From Lachnospiraceae bacterium (lineage in GTDB: Bacteria > Bacillota > Clostridia > Lachnospirales > Lachnospiraceae): DNA of 64,000 nucleotides. Location of the stretch: the NCBI GenBank assembly GCA_017463255.1, contig JAFTPP010000013.1, positions 1-64,000 on the forward strand, written 5' to 3'. The notes under the pieces are model-generated. The model saw nothing but the letters and a program-made list of their open reading frames with translations, searched no databases and was not told the DNA's origin. The translations under genes were made by a program, and so were the position numbers. Below are positions 17,235-26,867 of the stretch, in pieces (the first letter of the stretch is position 1; each line of letters starts with the position of its first letter).

Positions 17235-19337
17235 ATGAAAAAGAAACTTTTAAGCATTCTTTTATGTACAGCTTTATCAGCTTCTCTCTTAGTAGGCTGT
17301 GGTGGTAAAGATGACAAAGAAACAGATGCTAAAGACAAGACACCGGTTGAAGATACAACAGGTGACGACACAACAGGCGATGACACACCAGCTGGTCCTG
17401 TAGTTGAGGACGTAACAGCTGAAGCATTACCTGAAACACCATTCGCTCACATCACATTCGATGGTGAAGACGAAGGATATTACCCTGTTACTCAGGTTGA
17501 AAAAGCAGCTGACAGTGTTAACGATGGTGCTACATACGATATCGCACCTGTAGATGTAACAATGGGTTATGCAGCAGGTCCTGTAGGTAACGCACTTTAC
17601 TTAGATGGTTCTTTCGGTGTTAATTTAGGAATTGAACCTACTAACACAGATCAGTACACAGTATCATTCTGGATGAACGCAACAAGATTATCAACATATG
17701 GTGCTACATTACAGATTGGTCATAACATGGGTAAAGCAGCTGACGTTGGAAACAACGTAACATGGTTTAACGTAACTCAGTCTGAATGGGGTGCAGATTC
17801 TGCAAAGATCTTCCCTATCGTATGGAGCCGTAACGAAGCAAGCGATGCTGCAGACGGAACAGACTGCTGGCCATGGATGTATGCATTCGATGATCAGATT
17901 CACGGAAAGAAAGAATGGGTTCACGTAACAATCGTATGTTCAGGTGAAGAACAGGCTTCTCCTCTTGGATCAACAACAGCAGGTGCTCAGTACTATATCA
18001 ACGGTACAAAAGTATACGATTCAGCAGATAACTATACAAACGGAACATATTTCGAATATACATGGGATGCAACACTTGCTCCAAACATTATGGAACCGGG
18101 CGATGGTAAATTCGAAGCTTTATTCGGTATTAACTACTGGGATACAATCTTCAAAGGTTTCGTAGATGATTTATATGTATATGATTCAGCATTAACAGCT
18201 GGTCAGGTTCTTACATTATATCAGATGGGTGATGCTTCTGTAGAAGCAGTTGCTCCTGTAGTAGAAGTAGAAGAAAAGAATCCTGAAATCGTAGCTCAGG
18301 GTACATTAGTTGGTGCTCCTGACTTTACAACAGGATGGTGGAAAGAATTCTCTGAAATTTGGAAAGTTGAAGAAGGTCAGTCAGTTTCTAAGACATTCAT
18401 TAACTATCATTCAGTAGAAGCAGCTAACTGGAACAACTGGATTATGGTTCTTCAGAACGTAGGACAGGGACATGCATCAGATGCAGCAGTTCATGCAGAT
18501 GTTAACCCTGATTACAAAGAATATGCAGTAGTACGTTGTGATAACTGGGGATGGAATTCAGTAGGCGATACAGCAAGCGGATTACTTCCTTGGACACTTG
18601 AAAACAACTATGACTGGGATAACTTCCTTAAGTTATTACAGGGAGCTACAGTTAAAGCAACTGTAACAAATAACGGAACAACAGCTGACATCGTATTTGA
18701 TGTTACAGACGTAGATGGTAATGTATATTACCAGAAATACTCAGGAATCGAAGTAGACGGCGACGTATACTTCTGCCTCGGTGTTGATGGCGCTTGTATC
18801 GATGTTAAGAATGAAGCTGTTATTACAGGTACAGCAGTTGGTGCAACAGACTGTTCTACAGGATGGTGGAAAGAATTCTCTGAAATTTATGCTGTAGCAG
18901 AAGGTGAAACAAAAGAAGTTAACTTTGTTAACTACTCAAGCAAAGCTAACAACTGGAATAACTTCATCGTAGTTCTTCAGGCAGTAGCTCAGGGTCATGC
19001 AACAGATGCAACAATCCATGCAGATGTTAACCCAGATTACAAAGAATATGCAGTATTACGTGCAGATAACTGGGGATGGAATTCAGTAGGCGATACAGCA
19101 AGCGGATTACTTCCTTGGACACTTGAAAACACATACGATTGGGCTAACTTCATTGCTGAAATCGATGGTGCTTCTGTAAACCTTAAAGTAACAAACAACG
19201 GAACAACAGCAGACGTTGTTGCTACAATTACTTCAGTTGCAGGAAATACTTATACACAGTCATATAAGGGAATCGAAATTGACGGACCTTTATATTTCTG
19301 CCTCGGTGTTGATGGCGCTTGCCTTGACATTCAGTAA
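17235..19337 (+). CDS. LamG lipoprotein with duplicated C-terminal domain
   Basis: A 700-aa cell-surface lipoprotein: signal peptide and lipobox LVGC (Cys near residue 22), then a Thr/Asp-rich linker (25-60). A LamG/concanavalin-type domain follows (~70-335, with GNALYLDGSFGVNLG and FVDDLYVYDSALTAGQV), and then two tandem copies of a ~175-aa domain (~355-525 and ~530-700). The copies start with TGWWKEFSEI and share WNNxIxVLQ, HADVNPDYKEYAV and DNWGWNSVGDTASGLLPWTLEN. Exposed tryptophans and the LamG fold fit glycan binding. No catalytic motif is seen, so it is likely a surface arabinan or pectin-binding protein feeding the adjacent importer. A terminator follows, and AATGGAGG precedes the ATG. 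Confidence 0.8.
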   Translation: MKKKLLSILLCTALSASLLVGCGGKDDKETDAKDKTPVEDTTGDDTTGDDTPAGPVVEDVTAEALPETPFAHITFDGEDEGYYPVTQVEKAADSVNDGATYDIAPVDVTMGYAAGPVGNALYLDGSFGVNLGIEPTNTDQYTVSFWMNATRLSTYGATLQIGHNMGKAADVGNNVTWFNVTQSEWGADSAKIFPIVWSRNEASDAADGTDCWPWMYAFDDQIHGKKEWVHVTIVCSGEEQASPLGSTTAGAQYYINGTKVYDSADNYTNGTYFEYTWDATLAPNIMEPGDGKFEALFGINYWDTIFKGFVDDLYVYDSALTAGQVLTLYQMGDASVEAVAPVVEVEEKNPEIVAQGTLVGAPDFTTGWWKEFSEIWKVEEGQSVSKTFINYHSVEAANWNNWIMVLQNVGQGHASDAAVHADVNPDYKEYAVVRCDNWGWNSVGDTASGLLPWTLENNYDWDNFLKLLQGATVKATVTNNGTTADIVFDVTDVDGNVYYQKYSGIEVDGDVYFCLGVDGACIDVKNEAVITGTAVGATDCSTGWWKEFSEIYAVAEGETKEVNFVNYSSKANNWNNFIVVLQAVAQGHATDATIHADVNPDYKEYAVLRADNWGWNSVGDTASGLLPWTLENTYDWANFIAEIDGASVNLKVTNNGTTADVVATITSVAGNTYTQSYKGIEIDGPLYFCLGVDGACLDIQ
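18313..19337 (+). repeat. tandem duplication inside the LamG lipoprotein gene
   Basis: Two copies of a ~525-nt unit (period 525-528 nt). The blocks at 18540-18605 and 19065-19130 are identical over about 66 nt, and other parts have diverged at synonymous and non-synonymous sites. The pattern suggests a fairly recent duplication or local gene conversion. Confidence 0.85.
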
Positions 19338-19374
19338 TTTAAATCGTCTTTTTAGATGATTAACTGGTAAATGT

Positions 19375-19414
19375 ACGCTCCGGATACGGATGATTTCGAA
19401 TCCGGAGCGTTTTT
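19375..19414 (+). terminator. intrinsic terminator after the transport operon
   Basis: An 11-bp perfect stem, ACGCTCCGGAT (19375-19385) with ATCCGGAGCGT (19400-19410), then TTTTT. It separates the importer/surface genes from the enzyme genes. The following 150 nt holds no gene; it contains a weaker stem GCATCCTT/AAGGGTGC near 19459-19484 but no clear promoter was identified. Confidence 0.9.
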
Positions 19415-19561
19415 ACTAAAGGGTGTTTCTATAAGGGGTTATAGAAAGATAGATTTGGCATCCTTGCAGAATATGTAAGGGTGCGACATGTATCTTTTTT
19501 AAGTACATAATACAATATTCCAAGTAGGAATAAGTCGAATAGTGACAGAATGAGAGGAAAC

Positions 19562-20542
19562 ATGAGAAAAGAAAGAAATGGTGTAATCACAGAATTTAAT
19601 CAGCCTTGGATTGAACAACGTGCGGATCCATATGTATACAGACACACAGACGGTATGTATTATTTTACCGCATCGGTTCCGGCTTATGACTGCATCGTAT
19701 TAAGACGTGCAAAGAGCTTAAAAGAATTACAGGATGCCGAAGAAACAGTAATTTGGAAAAAACATGCAAGCGGAGAAATGAGCAAGCACATTTGGGCTCC
19801 TGAAATCCATTATTTATTTGGAAAATGGTATATTTATTTTGCCGCAGGTGAAGAAGAGGATTGTTGGAGAATCAGACCATTTGTATTGGAGTGTACCGGA
19901 GAAGACCCAATCAAAGATGCATGGGTAGAAAAAGGGAAAATGCAGCGCAGTGACGATGATATTTATTCCTTTGAAGCATTTTCACTGGATGCAACCATTT
20001 TAGAAAATAAAGGTGAATACTACTATATTTGGGCAGAAAAAGTAAGTGTTGGAATTCAGATTTCAAATATTTATATTGCTAAGATGGAATCGGCAACCAA
20101 GCTTTGTACAGCCCAAGTACTTCTTACCACTCCTGATTATGATTGGGAAAGAGTTGATATCTGGGTAAATGAAGGACCTGCCATTATCAAATGTGACGGC
20201 AGAATCTTTATGACCTACTCAGCAAGTGCCACAGGCGAATGCTATTGCATGGGTATGATGAGTATTGGTGAAGAGGAAGATATTTTAGATCCGAAAGCGT
20301 GGAAAAAAGAACGTTATCCCGTATTAAGATCCGACAGGGAAAAAGGCTTTTACGGACCGGGACATAATTCATTTACCAAGCTTGATGACGGAACGGATGT
20401 CTGTGTATACCATGCAAGGACTTATCTTGAAATTGAAGGAGATCCTCTTTACGACCCAAACCGCCATGCAATGTTAATGGAAGTTAAGTGGGATGACAAG
20501 GGATATCCTATATTTGATTATAAAAATAAAGTTACTCTTTAA
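19562..20542 (+). CDS. GH43 arabinofuranosidase/xylosidase-type enzyme (intracellular)
   Basis: A 326-aa single-domain five-bladed propeller glycosidase without a signal peptide. The three catalytic acids of family 43 are visible: Asp22 in RADPYVY (base), Asp143 in SLDATI (pKa modulator) and Glu204 in NEGPAI (acid). The product is probably L-arabinose from short arabino-oligosaccharides. GH43 also contains xylosidases, so specificity comes only from the context. The start is ATG 19562 behind GAGAGG (short 4-nt spacing); an ATG 12 nt upstream has no site. It is first in the catabolic segment with araA, araB, GH127 and araD. Confidence 0.88.
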   Translation: MRKERNGVITEFNQPWIEQRADPYVYRHTDGMYYFTASVPAYDCIVLRRAKSLKELQDAEETVIWKKHASGEMSKHIWAPEIHYLFGKWYIYFAAGEEEDCWRIRPFVLECTGEDPIKDAWVEKGKMQRSDDDIYSFEAFSLDATILENKGEYYYIWAEKVSVGIQISNIYIAKMESATKLCTAQVLLTTPDYDWERVDIWVNEGPAIIKCDGRIFMTYSASATGECYCMGMMSIGEEEDILDPKAWKKERYPVLRSDREKGFYGPGHNSFTKLDDGTDVCVYHARTYLEIEGDPLYDPNRHAMLMEVKWDDKGYPIFDYKNKVTL

Positions 20543-20599
20543 GATGTGTTAAATGCATATGATTAAAGAAAATTACTTAATATAAAGGAGATTAACAAT

Positions 20600-22096
20600 A
20601 TGAAAACAATGAAGAATTACAAATTCTGGTTTTGTACGGGTTCACAGGATTTATATGGAGATGAATGTTTAAGAAAGGTTGCAGATCATTCTGCAAAAAT
20701 CGTAGATGCATTGAATGCATCAGGAAAGCTTCCTTATGAAGTAGTATTAAAGCCTACTTTAATTACACAGGCTTCTATCCGTCAGACATTTAATGATGCA
20801 AATAATGATGCAGATTGTGCAGGTGTTATCACATGGATGCATACTTTCTCACCTGCAAAAATGTGGATTCTTGGTCTCCAGGAGTATAAAAAACCACTTT
20901 GTCATCTTCATACACAGTTTAATGAAGAAATCCCATATGACACAATTGATATGGATTTCATGAATGAAAACCAGTCAGCTCACGGCGACCGTGAATATGG
21001 TCATATCGTAACCCGTATGGGCATCGAAAGAAAGATTATTGTTGGTCATTGGGCAAATGAAAGCGTTCAGAACCAGTTAGGCAGCTGGATGAGAACAGCA
21101 GTAGGTGTTATGGAATCAAGCCATATCCGTGTTTGCCGTTTCGGTGATAACATGAACAACGTTGCCGTAACAGAAGGTGATAAGGTTGAAGCACAGATTA
21201 AATTCGGTTGGGAAATCGACCATTACAATGTAAATGATGTAGTTGACTATGTAAATGCAGTAGCTGACGGAGATGTAAATGCTCTTGTAGAAGAATACTA
21301 CAGCAAATATCAGATTATTTTAGACGGTAGAGATGAAGCAGAATTCCGTAAACATGTTGCAGTTCAGGCAGCAATTGAAATCGGTATGAAACGCTTCTTA
21401 GAAGAAAGAGATTATCATGCAGTTGTAACTCATTTCGGAATGCTTGGCGGTTTAAAACAGCTTCCGGGTCTTGCAATTCAGAGACTTATGGAACAGGGCT
21501 ACGGTTTTGGTGGCGAAGGTGACTGGAAAACAGCAGCTATGGTTCGTTTGATGAAGATTATGACAGCAGGAATCAAAGATGCAAAAGGTACTTCTTTCAT
21601 GGAAGATTACACATACAATTTAGTACCCGGTAAAGAAGGAATCCTTCAGGCTCACATGCTTGAGGTATGTCCTACCATCGCAGACGGTCCTATTTCTATG
21701 AGAGTTAATCCATTAAGCATGGGTAACCGCGAAGATCCTGCAAGACTTGTATTTACCTCTAAGGTTGGCAGCGGTGTTGCTACATCCCTTATCGATATGG
21801 GTAACCGTTTCCGTCTCTTGGTAAATGCAGTTGATTGTAAGAAAAATGAGAAACCTATGCCAAATCTTCCGGTTGCAACAGCATTCTGGACACCACAGCC
21901 TAACCTTGAAATCGGTGCTGCAGCTTGGATCCTTGCAGGTGGTGCTCACCATACAGCATTCTCTTACGATTTATCAGTAGAGCAGATGGTTGACTGGGCA
22001 GATGCTATGGGCATTGAAAGCGTTGTTATTGATAACAACACAAACTTAAGAGATTTCAAGAACGAGTTAAAATGGAACTCAATTTACTATAGATAA
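20600..22096 (+). CDS. araA: L-arabinose isomerase
   Basis: A 498-aa cytoplasmic enzyme converting L-arabinose to L-ribulose (Mn2+ dependent), of standard AraA length. Recognisable features include [12 protein letters not shown] at the N-terminus, [11 protein letters not shown], and conserved metal-region segments GHWANE and [10 protein letters not shown]; the C-terminus has a GGAHHTAFS block. AAAGGAG precedes the ATG. It is followed 28 nt later by the kinase gene, so this is the first step of the arabinose route encoded in the same run as GH43, GH127 and araD. Confidence 0.97.
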   Translation: MKTMKNYKFWFCTGSQDLYGDECLRKVADHSAKIVDALNASGKLPYEVVLKPTLITQASIRQTFNDANNDADCAGVITWMHTFSPAKMWILGLQEYKKPLCHLHTQFNEEIPYDTIDMDFMNENQSAHGDREYGHIVTRMGIERKIIVGHWANESVQNQLGSWMRTAVGVMESSHIRVCRFGDNMNNVAVTEGDKVEAQIKFGWEIDHYNVNDVVDYVNAVADGDVNALVEEYYSKYQIILDGRDEAEFRKHVAVQAAIEIGMKRFLEERDYHAVVTHFGMLGGLKQLPGLAIQRLMEQGYGFGGEGDWKTAAMVRLMKIMTAGIKDAKGTSFMEDYTYNLVPGKEGILQAHMLEVCPTIADGPISMRVNPLSMGNREDPARLVFTSKVGSGVATSLIDMGNRFRLLVNAVDCKKNEKPMPNLPVATAFWTPQPNLEIGAAAWILAGGAHHTAFSYDLSVEQMVDWADAMGIESVVIDNNTNLRDFKNELKWNSIYYR

Positions 22097-22124
22097 GAAT
22101 AATCTAAGAAAGCGAGGCATTCAC

Positions 22125-23732
22125 ATGGGAATGGATATGAACACAATTAAGAAAATGATTGAAGAAGGAAAAACAGCGCTTGGTATTGAGTTTGGTTCAA
22201 CAAGAATTAAAGCTGTTTTGGTAGCAGAGAATAATTTACCAATCGCGCAGGGAGCACATGACTGGGAAAACCGTCTTGATAACGGAATCTGGACCTATAC
22301 TCTTGATGATATCTGGAACGGTCTTCAGGACTGTTACGCTAAAATGGCAGCAGATGTGAAAAACCAGTATGGCGTTGAATTAACAAAAATCGGTGCAATG
22401 GGCTTTTCTGCCATGATGCATGGTTATATGGCATTCAATGATAAAGATGAATTAATGGTTCCTTTCCGTACATGGAGAAATACCATGACAGAACAGGCAT
22501 CCAATGCTTTGACGGAAAGCTTCTCATATCATATTCCTCAGAGATGGAGCATCGCACATTTATATCAGGCAATTTTAAATGGTGAAGAACATGTACCAAG
22601 CATTAAGTTCTTCTGTACCCTTGCAGGATATGTTCACTGGAAACTGTCAGGTAAAAAAGTACTTGGTGTTGGTGAAGCATCAGGTATGTTCCCAATTGAT
22701 ATTACCACAGGGCAGTTCAATACAAAGATGATTGATACCTTCAATGAACTTGTGGCACCAAAAGGATTCCCATGGAAGTTAGAAGAAATTCTTCCGGGTG
22801 TTTTAAGTGCAGGTGAAGATGCAGGATGCTTAACTAAAGAAGGTGCACTCCTTCTCGACCCAAGCGGAAAATTACAGGCAGGGGTTCCAATGTGTCCTCC
22901 GGAAGGTGACGCAGGAACAGGTATGGTTGCAACAAACAGCGTTGCAGTCCGCACCGGTAACGTATCTGCAGGTACTTCAGTATTTGCTATGGTGGTTCTT
23001 GAAAAAGAACTTTCAAAAGTATATGACGCAATCGACCTTGTAACCACACCGACAGGTAACCTGGTAGGTATGGTACACTGCAACAACTGTACATCGGACT
23101 TAAATGCATGGGTAAATCTTTTTGCAGAATGTCTTGATAATTTTGGGGCAAAGCCGGATATGAATGATGTATACGGAACCCTTTACCGTAAGGCATTAGA
23201 AGGCGATGATGATTGCGGCGGTTTATTGGCATATAACTATTTCAGCGGTGAGCATATTACAGGTTTTGAAGAAGGAAGACCATTATTTGTCCGTACACCG
23301 GATAGCAAATTCAACCTTGCAAACTTTATGCGCGTGCATCTTTTCACAGCACTTGGTGCATTAAAGGTTGGTCTTGACATCTTAACCAAAGAAGAAAAAG
23401 TTAAAATTGACCAGATGTTAGGCCATGGTGGACTTTATAAGACACCGGGCGTTGGACAGAAAATTACGGCAGCTGCCATGAACTCACCTGTATCCGTAAT
23501 GGAAACAGCCGGTGAAGGCGGTGCCTGGGGTATTGCAGTACTTGCTGCATATCTTATGAATAAAGAAGAAGGCGAAACTTTGGAAGCATACTTAACAAAC
23601 AAAGTATTCGCAGGACAAAAAGGAAGCACAATCGAACCTGATGCGAAAGACGTTGCAGGCTTCGAAGCTTTCATCGAAAGATATAAAAAAGGACTTGCAA
23701 TTGAAAGAGCAGCAGTGGACTGCCTTTCATAG
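22125..23732 (+). CDS. araB: L-ribulokinase-type FGGY carbohydrate kinase
   Basis: A 535-aa FGGY-family kinase with the N-terminal ATPase fold ([14 protein letters not shown], residues ~19-32), the [12 protein letters not shown] segment and the C-terminal actin-like half with [15 protein letters not shown] kinases phosphorylate sugars such as L-ribulose or D-xylulose. Placement between araA and araD makes L-ribulose the likely substrate, giving L-ribulose 5-phosphate. Overall it resembles xylulokinase-like kinases of Clostridia more than E. coli AraB in length. AGCGAGG precedes the ATG by ~9 nt. The gene name is assigned from context as well as sequence. Confidence 0.85.
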   Translation: MGMDMNTIKKMIEEGKTALGIEFGSTRIKAVLVAENNLPIAQGAHDWENRLDNGIWTYTLDDIWNGLQDCYAKMAADVKNQYGVELTKIGAMGFSAMMHGYMAFNDKDELMVPFRTWRNTMTEQASNALTESFSYHIPQRWSIAHLYQAILNGEEHVPSIKFFCTLAGYVHWKLSGKKVLGVGEASGMFPIDITTGQFNTKMIDTFNELVAPKGFPWKLEEILPGVLSAGEDAGCLTKEGALLLDPSGKLQAGVPMCPPEGDAGTGMVATNSVAVRTGNVSAGTSVFAMVVLEKELSKVYDAIDLVTTPTGNLVGMVHCNNCTSDLNAWVNLFAECLDNFGAKPDMNDVYGTLYRKALEGDDDCGGLLAYNYFSGEHITGFEEGRPLFVRTPDSKFNLANFMRVHLFTALGALKVGLDILTKEEKVKIDQMLGHGGLYKTPGVGQKITAAAMNSPVSVMETAGEGGAWGIAVLAAYLMNKEEGETLEAYLTNKVFAGQKGSTIEPDAKDVAGFEAFIERYKKGLAIERAAVDCLS

Positions 23733-23746
23733 AATAGGAGTATACC

Positions 23747-25774
23747 GTGAATGCACAGGAATATAGCCGCCCGGTGGATTTAAAAAACATTCAGATTACA
23801 GATACATTTTGGAAAAATGAAATGGAGCTTGTCCGCACCAATGTTATCCCTTACCAGTGGGATACTCTCAACGACCGTGTTGAGGGTGCGGCGCCCAGTT
23901 ACTGTATGAGAAACTTTAAAATTGCCGGAAAAATGATGGCAGAAAAGAAAGTAAAAGGTGCTTCTTATGAAGAACCCCAATATACATTCCGCGGCTTTGA
24001 AGCATTGCCGGAGGATCCTGATAACTTAGAGGATAAGTTTTACGGCTTTGTATTCCAGGACAGCGACTTTGCGAAATGGATTGAAGCGGTGGGGTATTCA
24101 TTAACACAGCATCCGGATGCAGAATTAGAGAAAATTGCTGATGAAGCAATTGATATTGTATGTGCTGCACAGCATGAAAACGGTTATTTAGACACCTATT
24201 ACATCATAAACGGTATGGATAAAATCTTTACCAATCTAAGGGACCATCATGAATTATATTGTTTTGGTCATTTGGCAGAAGGAGCCATTGCATATTATGA
24301 AGCAACCGGAAAAGATAAGCTATTAAAGGCTGTAGAACGTTATGCAATGTTTATTGATTCCTATTTTGGAAGTAAGCCGGGTAAATGCAAAGGCTATCCG
24401 GGACATGAAATTGCAGAGATGGCATTGTTCCGCCTTTATGAGGCCACAGGCAATGATATTTATTTAAAGCTTGGAGAATTCTTTATTGACGAGCGTGGAA
24501 AACGTCCTTATTACTGGGATAACGAACACGCACCAATCGGTAAAAAAGAAGATTTGCGTTATCACTATCATCAGGCACATGTGCCGGTAAGGGAGCAGGA
24601 CGAAGCCGTAGGACATGCGGTACGTGCCGTATATCTCTATTCCGGAATGGCAGACATGGCAAGAATCAAAAAAGACGAAGCTTTATACCGTGCCTGTGAA
24701 AAATTGTGGGACAGCATTACAAAAGAAAAAATGTATATTACAGGCGGAATCGGCGGAACCCATATCGGAGAGGCATTCTCTTACCCGTATGACCTTCCTA
24801 ACGATACAGCCTATGCTGAAACCTGCGCATCCATCGGTCTTGTCTTTTTTGCTAGACGTATGCTTGAAATCCGTCCGAATTCTAAGTATGCAGATGTTAT
24901 GGAGCTTGCATTACATAATGGAATCTTAAGCGGTATGGCATTAGACGGAAAGAGCTTTTTCTACGTAAATCCTCTTCAGGTAGTTCCGGAAAGTTGTAAA
25001 AAGGACGAGCGGAAATTCCATGTAAAACCGGTACGCCAGAAATGGTTTGGTTGTGCTTGTTGCCCTCCTAACCTTGCAAGACTAATAAGCTCTATCGGTT
25101 CTTATGCTTTTACAGAGAAAAAAGACACCCTGTTTGTACACCTTTATATGGGTGCCAATGTTAAAATGGATGTTAACGGCAAAGAAGTAAATGTTGTATT
25201 AGATTCCCAGTTTCCGTGGAACGGAAAGGTATCTGCAAAAATTAAGGCAGAGGAAGCTTTGGAAATGACGATTGCATTTAGAATTCCGGGCTGGTGTAAA
25301 AAGTTTTCCGCACCTTCCATTGAAGGGAAGAAAACCAGTATGAAAGACGGATATTTGTATGTGCGGGGTATTTTCAGACCTGAGGAAGAAATTGCTCTTA
25401 ATTTCCCAATGGAAATCCGTGTTATGGCAGCCAACGGACGTGTTCGCGAAGATGCCGGAAAAGTAGCACTTATGCGTGGTCCTGTTGTGTACTGTATGGA
25501 AGAAGCCGATAACGGTAAAAATCTTCAGGATTTCTATTTAGAAGCGGAAAAAGGATTCTTGCAATGCAAATCCAAGGAATTCGGTAATGAAGTCATTGTG
25601 ATTGAAGGAAGAGCAAAGAAAAAGAAATACAATGAAGCAGATACAGAATTGTATCATGAGTATAAAACACCGCAGTTTGAAAAATGTAAGGTGAAATTTA
25701 TCCCATATTATACATGGGCAAACCGTGGCGAGGGAGAAATGCAGGTATTTGTACCTGTTGATGTGCGCGGATAA
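23747..25774 (+). CDS. GH127 beta-L-arabinofuranosidase
   Basis: A 675-aa cytoplasmic enzyme (no signal peptide) of the GH127 family, which releases L-arabinose from beta-1,2-linked arabinofuranose as in plant extensin and hydroxyproline arabinosides. The Zn-thiolate active site known from Bifidobacterium HypBA1 (Glu322, Glu338, Cys340, Cys417, Cys418) is matched by Glu342, Glu358, Cys360, Cys438 and Cys439. The spacing agrees within one residue. The start is GTG at 23747, 6 nt after AATAGGAG. It lies 14 nt after araB and 27 nt before araD. It indicates that the substrate range goes beyond alpha-linked arabinan. Confidence 0.92.
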   Translation: MNAQEYSRPVDLKNIQITDTFWKNEMELVRTNVIPYQWDTLNDRVEGAAPSYCMRNFKIAGKMMAEKKVKGASYEEPQYTFRGFEALPEDPDNLEDKFYGFVFQDSDFAKWIEAVGYSLTQHPDAELEKIADEAIDIVCAAQHENGYLDTYYIINGMDKIFTNLRDHHELYCFGHLAEGAIAYYEATGKDKLLKAVERYAMFIDSYFGSKPGKCKGYPGHEIAEMALFRLYEATGNDIYLKLGEFFIDERGKRPYYWDNEHAPIGKKEDLRYHYHQAHVPVREQDEAVGHAVRAVYLYSGMADMARIKKDEALYRACEKLWDSITKEKMYITGGIGGTHIGEAFSYPYDLPNDTAYAETCASIGLVFFARRMLEIRPNSKYADVMELALHNGILSGMALDGKSFFYVNPLQVVPESCKKDERKFHVKPVRQKWFGCACCPPNLARLISSIGSYAFTEKKDTLFVHLYMGANVKMDVNGKEVNVVLDSQFPWNGKVSAKIKAEEALEMTIAFRIPGWCKKFSAPSIEGKKTSMKDGYLYVRGIFRPEEEIALNFPMEIRVMAANGRVREDAGKVALMRGPVVYCMEEADNGKNLQDFYLEAEKGFLQCKSKEFGNEVIVIEGRAKKKKYNEADTELYHEYKTPQFEKCKVKFIPYYTWANRGEGEMQVFVPVDVRG

Positions 25775-25801
25775 CCGGGCGTTGAAAGGAGCAAAGGAAT
25801 T

Positions 25802-26500
25802 ATGTTAGAAGAATTAAAAAAAGTAGTGTATGAAGCAAATATGGAGCTTCCTGAATATGGATTGGTAACTTTTACATGGGGTAACGTGAGTGCCATCGAC
25901 AGAGAAAGCGGACTGTTTGTAATTAAACCAAGCGGTGTTCCTTATAAGGACTTAAAGCCGGAAGATATGGTTGTTATGGATCTTAATGGCAATAAAGTAG
26001 AAGGAAAATACAATCCGTCCTCAGATACACCAACCCATTTAGAATTGTACAAAGCATTTCCTGAAATCGGTGGTGTGGTACATACCCATTCATCATGGGC
26101 AACCAGCTGGGCTCAGGCAGGAAGAAGTATTCCTTGCTACGGTACAACACACGCGGATTATATTTACGGTGAAGTTCCCTGTTTACGTGTTCTTACACAG
26201 GAAGAAATCGATGAAGCATATGAAAAGAACACAGGACTTTTAATTGTCAATGAATTTAAAGCACGTAATCTTGATGTAAAGGCAGTGCCTGCAGTATTAT
26301 GCAAAAACCACGGCCCATTTACTTGGGGTAAAGATGCTATGGAAGCTGTTCATAATGCAGTAGTACTGGAAGAGGTTGCTAAAATGGCAGCACGTGCGGA
26401 AATGATTAATCCGGAAGTAAAGCCGGCTCCACAGGAATTACAGGATAAGCATTATTACAGAAAACATGGTGCAAATGCTTATTATGGTCAGGGGAAATAA
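25802..26500 (+). CDS. araD: L-ribulose-5-phosphate 4-epimerase
   Basis: A 232-aa class II aldolase/epimerase converting L-ribulose 5-phosphate to D-xylulose 5-phosphate. Visible signatures are the N-terminal [21 protein letters not shown] (in parts), [11 protein letters not shown], and the metal ligands in [14 protein letters not shown] and THADY. Length is that of AraD. GAAAGGAG precedes the ATG. It ends the enzyme run; a strong hairpin follows 26 nt later. Confidence 0.95.
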   Translation: MLEELKKVVYEANMELPEYGLVTFTWGNVSAIDRESGLFVIKPSGVPYKDLKPEDMVVMDLNGNKVEGKYNPSSDTPTHLELYKAFPEIGGVVHTHSSWATSWAQAGRSIPCYGTTHADYIYGEVPCLRVLTQEEIDEAYEKNTGLLIVNEFKARNLDVKAVPAVLCKNHGPFTWGKDAMEAVHNAVVLEEVAKMAARAEMINPEVKPAPQELQDKHYYRKHGANAYYGQGK

Positions 26501-26525
26501 GATAATTACACAAAAAATACAATTG

Positions 26526-26554
26526 CAAATATGCACCAAAACGGTGCATATTTG
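26526..26554 (+). other. strong stem-loop after araD
   Basis: A perfect 12-bp stem, CAAATATGCACC (26526-26537) with GGTGCATATTTG (26543-26554), loop AAAAC. There is no T-run after it on the plus strand, so partial termination or mRNA 3'-end protection is more likely than full termination. Confidence 0.65.
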
Positions 26555-26581
26555 TGGTTAAAGGTAAAAACGGAGTAAATT

Positions 26582-26854
26582 ATGGATATAGATTTACAGG
26601 AAAAACCAAACTTAAGGGTTTGTAAAAAATGTCTTTTAAGGGATTTTGACGAAAAGGCTTATTTTGATAAGCTTCATAAATACATAGAGGTATTGGACGA
26701 AAGTGTCAGAACACCGAAAGAGCTGTATGAAAAGCGGCTGGAAACATGTAAAAACTGTGATAAGTTATCAGAAGGAACCTGTATCGGATGCGGCTGTTAT
26801 GTTGAATTGCGTGCAGCGGTAAAGAAGAACAGATGTCCCTATAAACATTGGTAG
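26582..26854 (+). CDS. small cysteine-rich protein, DUF6171-like
   Basis: A 90-aa protein with eight cysteines arranged as CKKC near residue 14-17, CKNC near 59-62, CIGCGC near 70-75, and a final CP. This suggests one or two bound zinc ions. It resembles the DUF6171 family of Clostridia (recalled by pattern; unverified). No signal peptide or membrane segment. It sits between araD and an extracellular GH43 gene with 13 nt to the latter, so it is co-transcribed with the arabinan genes although its role is unknown. Confidence 0.7.
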   Translation: MDIDLQEKPNLRVCKKCLLRDFDEKAYFDKLHKYIEVLDESVRTPKELYEKRLETCKNCDKLSEGTCIGCGCYVELRAAVKKNRCPYKHW

Positions 26855-26867
26855 ATGGGAGAAAACA

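Noticed and set aside
19415-19561. Promoter before the GH43 gene
   Set aside because: A possible -10 box TACAAT (19511-19516) has no -35 element at 16-18 nt. No promoter can be supported by eye.
26526-26554. Intrinsic terminator after araD
   Set aside because: The stem is strong, but no T-run follows on the plus strand. It is listed as a stem-loop only.
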